A stretch of 64,000 nt of DNA from Aquabacterium fontiphilum (GTDB taxonomy: Bacteria; Pseudomonadota; Gammaproteobacteria; Burkholderiales; Burkholderiaceae_C), in contig NZ_JAAAPN010000005.1 of NCBI RefSeq assembly GCF_009909205.1, forward strand, positions 20,847-84,846, given 5' to 3'. The notes beneath the pieces were generated by a model. That model saw only the letters and a program-made list of their open reading frames with translations, was not told the DNA's origin and searched no databases. Positions 8,983-16,799 of the stretch are shown one piece after another. A program made the translations under genes and the position numbers. How positions within the stretch are numbered: position 1 is the stretch's first letter; each line of letters starts with the position of its first letter.

Positions 8983-10911
8983 TTGGCCCTTAACCAGCGC
9001 CCGCCCGTGTCCCTTTCTGCCAGCCCAACCGCCGACAGCGCCTCGCCCCAAGCCATCCTCCAGGAAGTCTTTGGCTACGCCGCCTTCCGCGGTCAGCAAC
9101 AGGCCATCGTCGAGCAGGTCGCCGGCGGCGGCGACGCCCTGGTGCTCATGCCCACCGGCGGCGGCAAGAGCCTGTGCTACCAGGTGCCGGCCATCGCGCG
9201 TCACCGTCAGGGCCACGGTGTGGCCATCGTCGTCTCGCCGCTGATTGCCCTGATGCACGACCAGGTGGGCGCGTTGGAAGAAGCCGGGGTGCACGCGGCT
9301 TATCTCAATAGCAGCCTCAGCTCCGACGAGGCCCAGCACGTCGAGCGCGAAATGATGTCGGGCCGGCTGGTGCTGCTGTACGCCGCGCCCGAGCGGGTCA
9401 CCACCCTGCGCTTTCAGGCGCAACTGGCCAGCCTGCACGAGCGCGGTTTGCTTAGCCTGTTCGCCATCGACGAGGCGCATTGCGTCAGCCAGTGGGGTCA
9501 CGATTTCCGTGAAGAGTACCTGCAGCTCAGCCTGCTGCACGAGCGCTTCCCGGATGTGCCCCGCATTGCACTGACCGCCACGGCCGACGACCACACCCGG
9601 GCCGACATGATCGAGCGGCTGAGCCTGCACGATGCCCGCGTCTTCATCAGCAGCTTCGACCGGCCCAACATTCGCTACACCCTCGTCGAGAAGGACAACC
9701 CCCGCCAGCAGTTGCTGCGCTTCATTCGCGACGAGCACGCGGGCGAGGCGGGGGTGGTGTACTGTCAGAGTCGCCGCAAGGTCGAGGAAACCGCCGAGTG
9801 GCTGGCTGGGCAGGGCATTCCTGCGCTGCCGTATCACGCCGGTCTGGACGCGGGCGTGCGCCAGCGCCACCAGGACCGCTTTCTGCGGGAAGACGGGCTG
9901 GTGATGGTGGCCACCATCGCGTTTGGCATGGGCATCGACAAGCCGGACGTGCGCTTTGTGGCCCACCTGGATTTGCCCAAGAACATCGAAAGCTATTACC
10001 AGGAGACGGGCCGCGCGGGCCGCGATGGCGAGCCGGCCGACGCCTGGTTGACCTATGGCCTGGCCGATGTGGTGAACCAGCGCCGCATGATTGACGAAAG
10101 CCCGGCCACCGACGAGTTCAAGCGCGTGCAGCGCGGCAAGCTCGACGCACTGCTGGCGCTGGCCGAGGCGCATGACTGCCGACGCGTGCGCCTGCTTGCC
10201 TATTTTGGCGAGGCCAGCGGCCCTTGTGGCAACTGCGACAACTGCCTGACCCCGCCGCGCACCTGGGACGGCACCGAGGCCGCCCGCAAGTTGCTCAGCG
10301 GCATCTACCGCTTCTGGCAGCACGGCCAACAGCGCTTTGGCGCGGGCCACCTGATCGACGTGCTGCGCGGCCGCCAGACGGACAAGGTGGCCCAGTATGG
10401 CCACCAGTCCCTCACCACGTTTGGCATCGGCGCTGACTTGAGCGAGACCCAGTGGCGGGCGGTGCTGCGCCAGTTGATCGCCCTGGGTCATGTTGTGGCC
10501 GAAGGGGAGTACGGCACGCTGGGGCTGACCGATTCGGCGCGCGCGGTGCTCAAGGGCGAGGTGCCCATCGTGCTCAAGGAGGCGAGCGAGCCTCCTGCAG
10601 CCAGGGGACGCACAGCGCGTGTTGGTCGTTCAGCCGCCAAAACCGGGGCGCACGAAGCCGACATGGATACCGCCAGCCTGGCGCGTTTCCAGGCCCTCAA
10701 GCGCTGGCGTGCCGAGGTGGCGCGCGAGCACAACCTGCCGGCTTATGTCGTGTTCCACGACGCCACCCTGGCCGAACTGGCGCGTCGGGCGCCTGCCAGC
10801 CCGGGCGACCTGGAAGGCATCAGCGGGGTGGGGATGAAGAAGCGGGATGCGTATGGCGAGGCGATTCTGAGTGTGCTCGCGGGCGCCGATGTGTCCGATA
10901 AGCCGAACTGA
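8983..10911 (+). CDS. recQ: ATP-dependent DNA helicase RecQ
   Basis: A 642-residue RecQ-family 3'-5' helicase for DNA repair and replication-fork processing. Seen are Walker A ([12 protein letters not shown], about residue 56-67), the DEAH box ([17 protein letters not shown], about 162), and motif VI ([10 protein letters not shown]). The RecQ-C-terminal zinc site follows, with cysteines at about 398 and in PCGNCDNC. A single HRDC domain closes the protein (about 566-636). The open frame begins with TTG at 8983; a GTG at 9007 is an equally possible start, and neither has a good ribosome site. TopB at 58.8 kb encodes its usual functional partner. Confidence 0.95.
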   Translation: MALNQRPPVSLSASPTADSASPQAILQEVFGYAAFRGQQQAIVEQVAGGGDALVLMPTGGGKSLCYQVPAIARHRQGHGVAIVVSPLIALMHDQVGALEEAGVHAAYLNSSLSSDEAQHVEREMMSGRLVLLYAAPERVTTLRFQAQLASLHERGLLSLFAIDEAHCVSQWGHDFREEYLQLSLLHERFPDVPRIALTATADDHTRADMIERLSLHDARVFISSFDRPNIRYTLVEKDNPRQQLLRFIRDEHAGEAGVVYCQSRRKVEETAEWLAGQGIPALPYHAGLDAGVRQRHQDRFLREDGLVMVATIAFGMGIDKPDVRFVAHLDLPKNIESYYQETGRAGRDGEPADAWLTYGLADVVNQRRMIDESPATDEFKRVQRGKLDALLALAEAHDCRRVRLLAYFGEASGPCGNCDNCLTPPRTWDGTEAARKLLSGIYRFWQHGQQRFGAGHLIDVLRGRQTDKVAQYGHQSLTTFGIGADLSETQWRAVLRQLIALGHVVAEGEYGTLGLTDSARAVLKGEVPIVLKEASEPPAARGRTARVGRSAAKTGAHEADMDTASLARFQALKRWRAEVAREHNLPAYVVFHDATLAELARRAPASPGDLEGISGVGMKKRDAYGEAILSVLAGADVSDKPN

Positions 10912-10913
10912 TT

Positions 10914-11040
10914 TGGTGCACAAGTTGGGATTCTGTTGCCGGAAGAACACACAAATGGTGCAAAAACTCCCTCTGCAGAGGGGAGGTCGCCTGTTTCTGG
11001 TGCGTAAAGATTGAGGGCGGCCGCAAGTCGTGGTGAAAAT
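10914..11040 (+). repeat. Four in-phase TGGTG repeats upstream of porin 1
   Basis: The 207-base gap before the first porin holds TGGTGCACAA (10914), TGGTGCAAAA (10956), TGGTGCGTAA (10998) and TGGTGAAAAT (11031). The first three are exactly 42 bases apart and the last 33, close to four and three helical turns. All lie on one face and in one orientation. This is the layout expected of direct-repeat activator sites such as those of OmpR-type regulators. The half-site also looks like the right arm of an NtrC box. The binder is unknown. Confidence 0.45.
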
Positions 11041-11118
11041 AAACCTGTTTCGGGTTTTCACCTGACGCACTTTTCGGCGCCCTACCTCCCCCGGGCGCGC
11101 ACCTAGCAAGGAGAACTC

Positions 11119-12126
11119 ATGTTCAAGAAGAATCTGATCGCTGCCGCTGGCCTGACCATGCTGGCTGCTGCCGCTCACGCTCAAGTGACCCTGTACGGCA
11201 ATCTGGACGTCGGCGTGGCTCATTCCCGCGTGAAGGTTGCTGGCGATAGCGAGTCGGTGAACTCGGTGGATTCGTCGCTGCTGACCGAAAGCTATTTCGG
11301 CCTGAAAGGCTCGGAAGACCTGGGCGGTGGCCTGAAGGCGCTGTTCGTGCTGGAAAGCCCCATTGATGTTGACACCGGCACCGCTTCTGGCAACACCTTC
11401 TGGGGCCGCAACGCCTACGTCGGTCTGGCCGGCGGCTTCGGCGCCGTGAAGCTGGGTAACCAGGAAAGCCTGTTCAAGACCGAAGGCGCCGCCTTCAACC
11501 CGTTCGGCTCGTCGCCCCTGTTCTCCACCACCAACCTGCTGACCGATGTGACCGGTCTGGGTGGCAGCTGGCAGCACGCTGTCGGCTACACATCGACCAA
11601 CATGAGCGGCCTGACCGTGTCGGCTCAGTACAGCGCCAAGGAAGGCGCCAAGGGTGGTAACACTGCTGCTTACAGTGGCGGTGCTTACGCGTTGGCAGCC
11701 AACTATGCAGCTGGCCCGCTGGCCCTGTCTGCTGTGTATGGCAACGTGAAGTCGACCGACGCAACGGAAGCGAACGTGAAGCAACGCGCTTACCTGCTGG
11801 GCGCATCGTACGACTTCGGCGTGGCCAAGGCCTTTGCCCAGTACGGCCGCGACAAGTTCACCGACGTGGGCGGCAGCGACACCGCCAAGTTCTACCAGAT
11901 CGGTGCGATCGTCCCCGTGTCGGCTGAAGGCGCCGTGCACACGTCGTATGCCCGTACCAAGTTCGACGGCGAGCGTGAGTACCAGTTCTCGCTGGCTTAC
12001 AACCATGCTCTGAGCAAGCGCACGGGTGCGTATGTTGGTGTGACGCGTATCAAGGGTGAAATCGAAGAAGCGGAAGCCACTGGCCGCGCCACCGTGTTCG
12101 GTGTGGGCGTTCGTCACGCCTTCTGA
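11119..12126 (+). CDS. Outer-membrane porin 1 (Gram-negative trimeric type)
   Basis: A 335-residue porin of the betaproteobacterial Porin_4/OmpC-like family. The signal peptide MFKKNLIAAAGLTMLAAAAHA ends at AHA/Q, and the mature protein begins QVTLYGNLDVGV. Recurrent beta-barrel features are SYFGLKGSEDLGGGLKALFVLES, GRNAYVGLAGGFGAVKLGNQ and the C-terminal VGVRHAF with terminal phenylalanine, the assembly signal for BamA. It forms a channel for small hydrophilic solutes. AAGGAG at 11108-11113 gives a strong ribosome site. It is the first of three tandem paralogues and ends in its own terminator. Confidence 0.93.
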   Translation: MFKKNLIAAAGLTMLAAAAHAQVTLYGNLDVGVAHSRVKVAGDSESVNSVDSSLLTESYFGLKGSEDLGGGLKALFVLESPIDVDTGTASGNTFWGRNAYVGLAGGFGAVKLGNQESLFKTEGAAFNPFGSSPLFSTTNLLTDVTGLGGSWQHAVGYTSTNMSGLTVSAQYSAKEGAKGGNTAAYSGGAYALAANYAAGPLALSAVYGNVKSTDATEANVKQRAYLLGASYDFGVAKAFAQYGRDKFTDVGGSDTAKFYQIGAIVPVSAEGAVHTSYARTKFDGEREYQFSLAYNHALSKRTGAYVGVTRIKGEIEEAEATGRATVFGVGVRHAF

Positions 12127-12154
12127 TCGACGGCTTGCTAGCTCGATTGCAAAA

Positions 12155-12177
12155 GCGCCCTTCGGGGCGCTTTTTTT
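12155..12177 (+). terminator. Rho-independent terminator after porin 1
   Basis: GCGCCC-TTCG-GGGCGC stem-loop followed by seven T residues, 28 bases after the porin stop. The very stable UUCG tetraloop is used again after porin 2. Confidence 0.93.
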
Positions 12178-12233
12178 ATCGCCGTTGTCCGAATAGGTTG
12201 GTTTTTTTCTGCAAAGTGTTGTGTGGGCCCTAC

Positions 12234-12251
12234 GCAAAACCTGTGTTTTGC
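12234..12251. promoter_or_regulatory. 18-bp palindrome in porin 2 leader
   Basis: GCAAAACCTGTGTTTTGC has perfect 7-base arms around CTGT, about 135 bases before the porin 2 start. It could be an operator or a 5' leader hairpin. There is no T-run, so it is not a terminator. The binder is unknown. Confidence 0.35.
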
Positions 12252-12386
12252 AGGCTTTCTCTGGCTTGTTTCTTGCTTATTTCAGCCGCGGGGGGCGTTT
12301 CCGTCCCACAATCAAACCGAGGTCGATGCCCGCTCCCCGGCATCTCCCCAGTTCGAGTCTGTTCAACCGATTGCTAGGAGAACTCA

Positions 12387-13469
12387 ATGTTTGCAAAGAA
12401 GAAGCTGGTTGCTGCTGCCGCCCTGCTGGCCCTGGCTGGCGCCGCCCAGGCTGAAGTGAAGCTGTACGGCATGGTCGATATGTCCGTGGGCTCGTTCGAG
12501 AACGCGCACGCGAAAGGCGCGTCCGATCGCGTGACGGCCATCGAAAGCGGCAAGATGATGACCAGCTACTTTGGCATCGCCGGGTCGGAAGATCTGGGTG
12601 GCGGCCTGAAGGCTGAGTTCGTGCTGGAGTCCTTTATTGGTGCTGACGCTGGCAAAACCTTGGGTAACAACGCTGGTGGTTTCTGGGGCCGCGGTTCGTT
12701 CGTCGCCCTGAGCGGTGGCTTTGGTAAGGTGGCCGTGGGTCAGTACGACAACGCCCTGTTCATCTCGGGGCTGTCTTACAACCCGTTCGGCAGCTCGATG
12801 ACCTTCTCGCCCACGATGCGTCACTACTACGGTCTGGCCGGCAACTATGGCGCCGCACTGGGCATCGACACCGGCTGGGTTAACTCGGTGACGTATGAAA
12901 CGCCGACCGTGGGTGGCTTCATGGCCAGCGCCCAGTACTCGCCCAAGGAGTCCAAGAACGTTGATGGTTCGTCGAACAGCTACACGCTCGCCGCCTCGTA
13001 CAACGCTGGCCCGCTCAGCGCGATGCTGACCTATGCCAACATCGGCTACACCGATGCAGCTTACGCAGCGTATGTCGCCGACCAGAAAGTGTGGGCCCTT
13101 GGTGCCAGCTACGATTTTGGTGTAGCTAAGGCCTTCTTGCAGTACACCGACATCAAGTCCGATGCGTCCCTCTCCATCAGTGGCACGCCGCCTGTCGCCA
13201 GTGTTACCGACGAGGACGGCGCCAAGGCCAAGATCTACCAAGTTGGCGTCAGTGTCCCCCTGTCCGACAAAGCTTCTGTGATGGCTTCGTATGGTCGCCT
13301 GAAGGACAAGGAAGACAACTCTTCCGACAAGGTGCTTTCGATCGGCTACAACTACGTGCTGAGCAAGCGTACCGACGTCTACGGTGTCTTCACCAACAAC
13401 AGCCAGTCGGGTACGGGCAACACCAAGTCCGGCCAGACCTTCGCTGTGGGTCTTCGCCACAACTTCTGA
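12387..13469 (+). CDS. Outer-membrane porin 2
   Basis: A 360-residue paralogue of the neighbouring porins. The signal peptide MFAKKKLVAAAALLALAGAA ends AQA, and the mature start EVKLYGMVDMSVGSF matches the family. TSYFGIAGSEDLGGGLKAEFVLESF, GRGSFVALSGGFGKVAVGQ and the C-terminal VGLRHNF mark the barrel ends. It is closer to porin 3 than to porin 1 in the N-terminal third (MDMS/IDIA-GSF, SYNPFGS/SYNPLGS). A ribosome site (AGGAGA) precedes the ATG. The leader is unrelated to that of porin 1, so the two are likely regulated differently. Confidence 0.93.
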   Translation: MFAKKKLVAAAALLALAGAAQAEVKLYGMVDMSVGSFENAHAKGASDRVTAIESGKMMTSYFGIAGSEDLGGGLKAEFVLESFIGADAGKTLGNNAGGFWGRGSFVALSGGFGKVAVGQYDNALFISGLSYNPFGSSMTFSPTMRHYYGLAGNYGAALGIDTGWVNSVTYETPTVGGFMASAQYSPKESKNVDGSSNSYTLAASYNAGPLSAMLTYANIGYTDAAYAAYVADQKVWALGASYDFGVAKAFLQYTDIKSDASLSISGTPPVASVTDEDGAKAKIYQVGVSVPLSDKASVMASYGRLKDKEDNSSDKVLSIGYNYVLSKRTDVYGVFTNNSQSGTGNTKSGQTFAVGLRHNF

Positions 13470-13502
13470 TTGATACGGCTCTGGCCGTCATCTTCAGAAA
13501 GA

Positions 13503-13523
13503 GCGCCCTTCGGGGCGCTTTTT
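13503..13523 (+). terminator. Rho-independent terminator after porin 2
   Basis: GCGCCC-TTCG-GGGCGC stem-loop with a T-rich tail (TTTTTGTTTT), 33 bases after the stop. It is the same hairpin as after porin 1. Confidence 0.92.
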
Positions 13524-13669
13524 GTTTTGAAGTAAGCAACTGAGTGGCAGAACGACGGGAGGCGACGCACCAGAGTGGGGGCAGGAACCCACAGCGCATC
13601 GCTCTTCTCGGAGCTCGCACCGCATTCCTCCCCATTCCTGGGCGGCACGGTTTCTGCATTTTTGTATAC

Positions 13670-13690
13670 CGTTCCCGCATTTGGGGAACG
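13670..13690. promoter_or_regulatory. Inverted repeat upstream of porin 3
   Basis: CGTTCCC and GGGAACG form a perfect 7-base inverted repeat around a 7-base centre (GCATTTG). It ends about 25 bases before the porin 3 start codon and 15 before its AGGAG. It could be an operator or a translation-controlling hairpin in the leader. Confidence 0.35.
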
Positions 13691-13715
13691 CATTCAACCG
13701 TGTCCAGGAGTGTTC

Positions 13716-14786
13716 ATGTCCCTTCAGAAAATACTTGCCCCCGCTGCCTTCGCCGCTTTGGGCATCACGTCGGGCGCGCATGCCCAGTCTTCGTTGCAGC
13801 TCTACGGTGTCATCGACATCGCAGCGGGCTCATTTCAGAACAGCTATCTGAGCACCGATGACAACCCCCGTGCCACCAAGGTGGACGGCAACGCCATGAT
13901 CACCAGCTACTTCGGTATGAGGGGCACGGAAGATCTGGGCGGCGGGCTGAAGGCCGGTTTTGTGCTCGAATCGTTTCTGCGTCCTGACGTGGGTGCATCC
14001 GGCCGCTCGGGAGCAGACGTGTTCTGGGGCCGCAACGCCCATGTCTGGCTGCAGAGCGATCTGGGCAAGCTGACGGTCGGCCGCCAGGGCACGCTGCTGT
14101 TCACCAACACGCTGAGCTATAACCCGCTGGGCAGCGCCTTCGGCCTGTCGCCGGCCATCCGTCTGACTTTTGGCGCGTTCGGCAACGACAAGACGGACTC
14201 CGGCTTCAGCAACACCATCAGCTACAACACGCCGAATCTCGGCGGTTTCACCGGCGCCGTGCAGGTGCAGTTCGGCGAGGATGCCACCAAAGCCGAGGGC
14301 ACCACGTACGCACTGAGCGCGGCTTACACGGCCGGACCCTTCTCGATCGGCGGCGCTTGGCAGAGCGCCAAATCGGCCGAGGCGCCGAAGGCCAACTTCA
14401 ACGAGGGCGAAAAGCAGACCTTCGGCATGCTGGGCGTGAGCTATGACGCTGGTTTTGCCAAGCTGTTCGCGCAGTATGGTGAGTTCGGAAACCGTGGTTT
14501 CTCGGGCGCCTCGCGCATTGACACCAAGCTGTACACGCTGGGCGCTTCGGTGCCGGTCACCAAATCGGGTTCGGTGCTCGTGGCCTATGGCGAAAGCCAG
14601 GAAGAGGCTGTCGAAGGCGGTGTGACGCCTGACACCGACCACAGCATCTTCACGCTGGCCTACACCCACAGCCTGTCCAAGCGCACCACGCTGTACGCCG
14701 CCTACATGATGGACAAGGAAGATCCGGACGGCGTGAAGTACAAGACGGGCCACACCTACATGGTGGGCGTGCGCCACGCGTTCTGA
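13716..14786 (+). CDS. Outer-membrane porin 3
   Basis: A 356-residue third tandem porin. The start at 13716 (MSLQKILAPAAFAALG) is chosen because CAGGAG lies just before it and the residues form a signal peptide ending AHAQ; the open frame continues upstream without signal-peptide character. Barrel landmarks are LQLYGVIDIAAGSFQNS, TSYFGMRGTEDLGGGLKAG, GRNAHVWLQSDLGKLTVGRQ and the terminal VGVRHAF. No T-tailed terminator follows. Instead a hairpin is shared with the convergent metW end. Confidence 0.92.
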   Translation: MSLQKILAPAAFAALGITSGAHAQSSLQLYGVIDIAAGSFQNSYLSTDDNPRATKVDGNAMITSYFGMRGTEDLGGGLKAGFVLESFLRPDVGASGRSGADVFWGRNAHVWLQSDLGKLTVGRQGTLLFTNTLSYNPLGSAFGLSPAIRLTFGAFGNDKTDSGFSNTISYNTPNLGGFTGAVQVQFGEDATKAEGTTYALSAAYTAGPFSIGGAWQSAKSAEAPKANFNEGEKQTFGMLGVSYDAGFAKLFAQYGEFGNRGFSGASRIDTKLYTLGASVPVTKSGSVLVAYGESQEEAVEGGVTPDTDHSIFTLAYTHSLSKRTTLYAAYMMDKEDPDGVKYKTGHTYMVGVRHAF

Positions 14787-14792
14787 TCGCGG

Positions 14793-14815
14793 CGACCGAG
14801 GCTCAGCTTCGGTCG
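14793..14815. other. Hairpin between convergent porin 3 and metW
   Basis: CGACCGAGGC and GCTTCGGTCG can pair over ten bases (one G-T wobble) around a 3-base loop. The loop is the metW stop codon (complement of TCA, 14803-14805). No T-run follows on either strand, so it may be a weak bidirectional terminator or an mRNA 3'-end stabiliser. Confidence 0.35.
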
Positions 14816-15387
14816 AACTGGAAGACGGCGGTGCTGGCCAGCAGGTTGGGCCAGCGCCGCACCACCTGCCCCTGGTGGGTGCCGAACGACGAGCGGATGC
14901 GCAGCCCGTTGCGGCGGGCCAGCACCTCGAAGTCGGCAAAGGTGGCCACGCGGATGTTGGGCGTGTCATACCACTGGTAAGGCAGGCTGCGGCTCACGGG
15001 CATGCGTCCGCGCAGCACGCTCAGCCGATGCGGCCAGTGGGCAAAGTTGGGGAAGCTGACGATGCCCATGCGGCCAACGCGGGCCGTCTCGCGCAACATG
15101 GCTTCGGTGTTGCGCAGGTGCTGGAGCGTGTCGAGCTGCAGCACCACATCGAAGCTGTTGTCGTCGAAGATGCTCAGGCCTTCTTCAAGGTTGCGCTGGA
15201 TGACGTTGACGCCGCGCTCGACGCAGGCGAGCACCTTGCTGTCGTCGATCTCGATGCCGTAGCCCGTGCAGCCCCGGTGGTCGCGTAGGTAGGCCAGCAG
15301 AGCACCGTTGCCGCAGCCGAGGTCGAGCACGTGCGAGCCGGTGGGCACCAGCTCGGCGATCACCTGATGCAAGTCGCGGTCGGTCAT
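14803..15387 (-). CDS. metW: MetW, methionine biosynthesis methyltransferase-like protein
   Basis: A 194-residue class I SAM-dependent methyltransferase-fold protein. The SAM motif is [13 protein letters not shown] (about residue 18-30), followed by GIEIDDSK and [14 protein letters not shown]. MetW is found beside metX in many proteobacteria and is needed for full methionine synthesis, apparently by activating MetX. Its own methyltransferase reaction is not established. Its ATG overlaps the metX TGA (ATGA, 15384-15387), a tight translational coupling that fits a complex of the two products. Confidence 0.93.
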   Translation of the reverse strand: MTDRDLHQVIAELVPTGSHVLDLGCGNGALLAYLRDHRGCTGYGIEIDDSKVLACVERGVNVIQRNLEEGLSIFDDNSFDVVLQLDTLQHLRNTEAMLRETARVGRMGIVSFPNFAHWPHRLSVLRGRMPVSRSLPYQWYDTPNIRVATFADFEVLARRNGLRIRSSFGTHQGQVVRRWPNLLASTAVFQFDRS

Positions 15388-16544
15388 GCGCGCAGCTCCT
15401 GTGCGATCCGCTTGAAGTAGGCGCGCACCACGCCGTGGTAGCGGGCGTCATCAAGCAGGAAGGCGTCGTGCCCGTGGGGCGCGTCGATCTCGGCGTAGCT
15501 GACGTCGCGCCGGTTGTCGAGCAGGGCCTTGACGATCTCGCGCGAGCGCGCGGGCGAGAAGCGCCAGTCGGTGGTGAAGCTCACCACCAGGAAACGGGCC
15601 TTGGCCACCGCCAGCGCGGCAGTGAGGTCGCCCCCATGCTCACGTGCGGGGTCGAAGTAATCCAGCGCTCGGGTGATCAGCAGGTAGGTGTTGGCGTCGA
15701 AGTAGTCGCTGAACTTGTCGCCCTGATAGCGCAGGTAGCTCTCCACCTGAAACTCGATGTCTTGGGTGCTGAAGCCCGGCATGTCGGCCAGTTGCCGGCC
15801 CACGCGCTCGCGGCCGAACTTCTCGTCCATCACGTCGTCCGAGAGGTACGTGATGTGGCCGATCATGCGCGCCACGCGCAGGCCGCGACGGGGCACCACG
15901 CCGTGTTCGTAGAAGTGGCCGTGGTGGAAGTCGGGGTCGGTGACGATGGCGCGGCGGGCCACTTCGTTGAAGGCGATGTTCTGCGCCGAGAGGTTGGGCG
16001 CAGAGGCCGCCACGATGCAGTGGCGCACTCGCTCGGGGTAGAGCAGGGCCCAGGCCTGGGCCTGCATGCCGCCGAGGCTGCCACCCATGACGGCGGCCAG
16101 CGTGTCGATGCCCAGGCGATCGAGCACGCGCGCCTGGGCGTGCACCCAGTCTTCCACCGTCACCACGGGGAAATCTGCTCCGTAGATGCGGCCGGTGTCC
16201 GGGTTGGTGTGCATCGGGCCGGTCGAGCCAAAGCAGGAGCCGGGGTTGTTGATGCAGATGACGAAGAAGCGATCGGTGTCCAACGGCTTGCCGGGGCCGA
16301 TCATGTTGTCCCACCAGCCCTGGCTGCGGGGCAGCGGCTCGCCGTCGTCGCCCGCGTGCAGGCCCGCGGCATGGTGCGAGGCGTTGAGCGCGTGGCACAC
16401 CAGCACGGCATTGCTGCGGTCGGCATTGAGCCGGCCATAGGTCTCGTACATGAGGGTGTAGTCGCGCAGCACCGCACCGCTTTGCAGCGACAGCGGCGTG
16501 CCGAAGTGCATGGAGGCTGGGGTGACAACCCCGAGGGAGGACAT
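15384..16544 (-). CDS. metX: Homoserine O-acyltransferase MetX
   Basis: A 386-residue alpha/beta-hydrolase-fold enzyme that acylates homoserine, the first dedicated step of methionine synthesis. The nucleophile elbow is [10 protein letters not shown]. Other family segments are [32 protein letters not shown], and the His region [10 protein letters not shown] near the end. Although annotated as acetyltransferases, many proteobacterial MetX proteins next to MetW are known to use succinyl-CoA, so the acyl donor is left open. The start is the ATG at 16544. The frame stays open to 16580, but that stretch encodes part of a terminator hairpin in the leader. No strong Shine-Dalgarno is visible. Confidence 0.93.
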   Translation of the reverse strand: MSSLGVVTPASMHFGTPLSLQSGAVLRDYTLMYETYGRLNADRSNAVLVCHALNASHHAAGLHAGDDGEPLPRSQGWWDNMIGPGKPLDTDRFFVICINNPGSCFGSTGPMHTNPDTGRIYGADFPVVTVEDWVHAQARVLDRLGIDTLAAVMGGSLGGMQAQAWALLYPERVRHCIVAASAPNLSAQNIAFNEVARRAIVTDPDFHHGHFYEHGVVPRRGLRVARMIGHITYLSDDVMDEKFGRERVGRQLADMPGFSTQDIEFQVESYLRYQGDKFSDYFDANTYLLITRALDYFDPAREHGGDLTAALAVAKARFLVVSFTTDWRFSPARSREIVKALLDNRRDVSYAEIDAPHGHDAFLLDDARYHGVVRAYFKRIAQELRA

Positions 16545-16565
16545 GACGCGACTGATCAACCAAAT

Positions 16566-16598
16566 AAAAACGCCGGCCACTGTGACAGGGGGCCGGCG
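16566..16598 (-). terminator. Terminator hairpin in the metX leader (attenuator)
   Basis: On the minus strand CGCCGGCC (16598-16591) pairs with GGCCGGCG (16578-16571) around a 12-base loop and is followed by five T residues. It lies between the SAM-II-like aptamer and the metX start, 21 bases before the ATG. The only downstream gene is metX, so it should act as an attenuator rather than an end-of-operon signal. Confidence 0.8.
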
Positions 16599-16604
16599 TG
16601 CAGC

Positions 16605-16656
16605 GCCCTTTTAGCAGCATTTCTTGAGCGCCCGCAAGCCGGACAAATCGGCGCTA
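16605..16656 (-). promoter_or_regulatory. SAM-II riboswitch aptamer upstream of metX
   Basis: Read on the minus strand, the leader shows the order of elements known for SAM-II (first described upstream of metA/metX-type genes). The P1 5' strand is AGCGCC (16655-16650), then the loop GATTTG, then the P1 3' strand GGCGCT (16632-16627). An AAGAAATG linker leads to the conserved GCTAAAAGGG (16615-16606), which closes the pseudoknot. The segment before an H-type pseudoknot is about 50 bases, the normal SAM-II size. A TACACT -10 box places the start of transcription exactly at the aptamer's first base. SAM binding would be expected to shut off metX-metW. Assignment is from memory of the consensus, not a covariance-model search. 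Confidence 0.8.
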
Positions 16657-16663
16657 TGGGCGA

Positions 16664-16669
16664 AGTGTA
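16664..16669 (-). promoter_or_regulatory. -10 box of the metX promoter
   Basis: TACACT on the minus strand. With usual spacing, transcription would begin at about 16657, immediately at the aptamer's 5' edge. The -35 region (TGGCTG at 16692-16687 with a 17-base spacer) is poor. Confidence 0.5.
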
Positions 16670-16799
16670 GCGCCAAACCGCAGGCTCAGCCACCTGTCTC
16701 GAATGTCACGATGTAGCGGATCTTTCCCGCCTTGCTGTCTTGACCGAGGCCCGCGCCCTGTCGCTACGATCGTCTGGCGCATAACAAGGAGGCGGTCGC

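Noticed and set aside
16650..16674. Perfect inverted repeat GGCGCTA...TAGCGCC around the metX -10 box, as an operator
   Set aside because: One arm is the P1 strand of the riboswitch aptamer; the pairing with promoter sequence is more simply chance than a separate operator.
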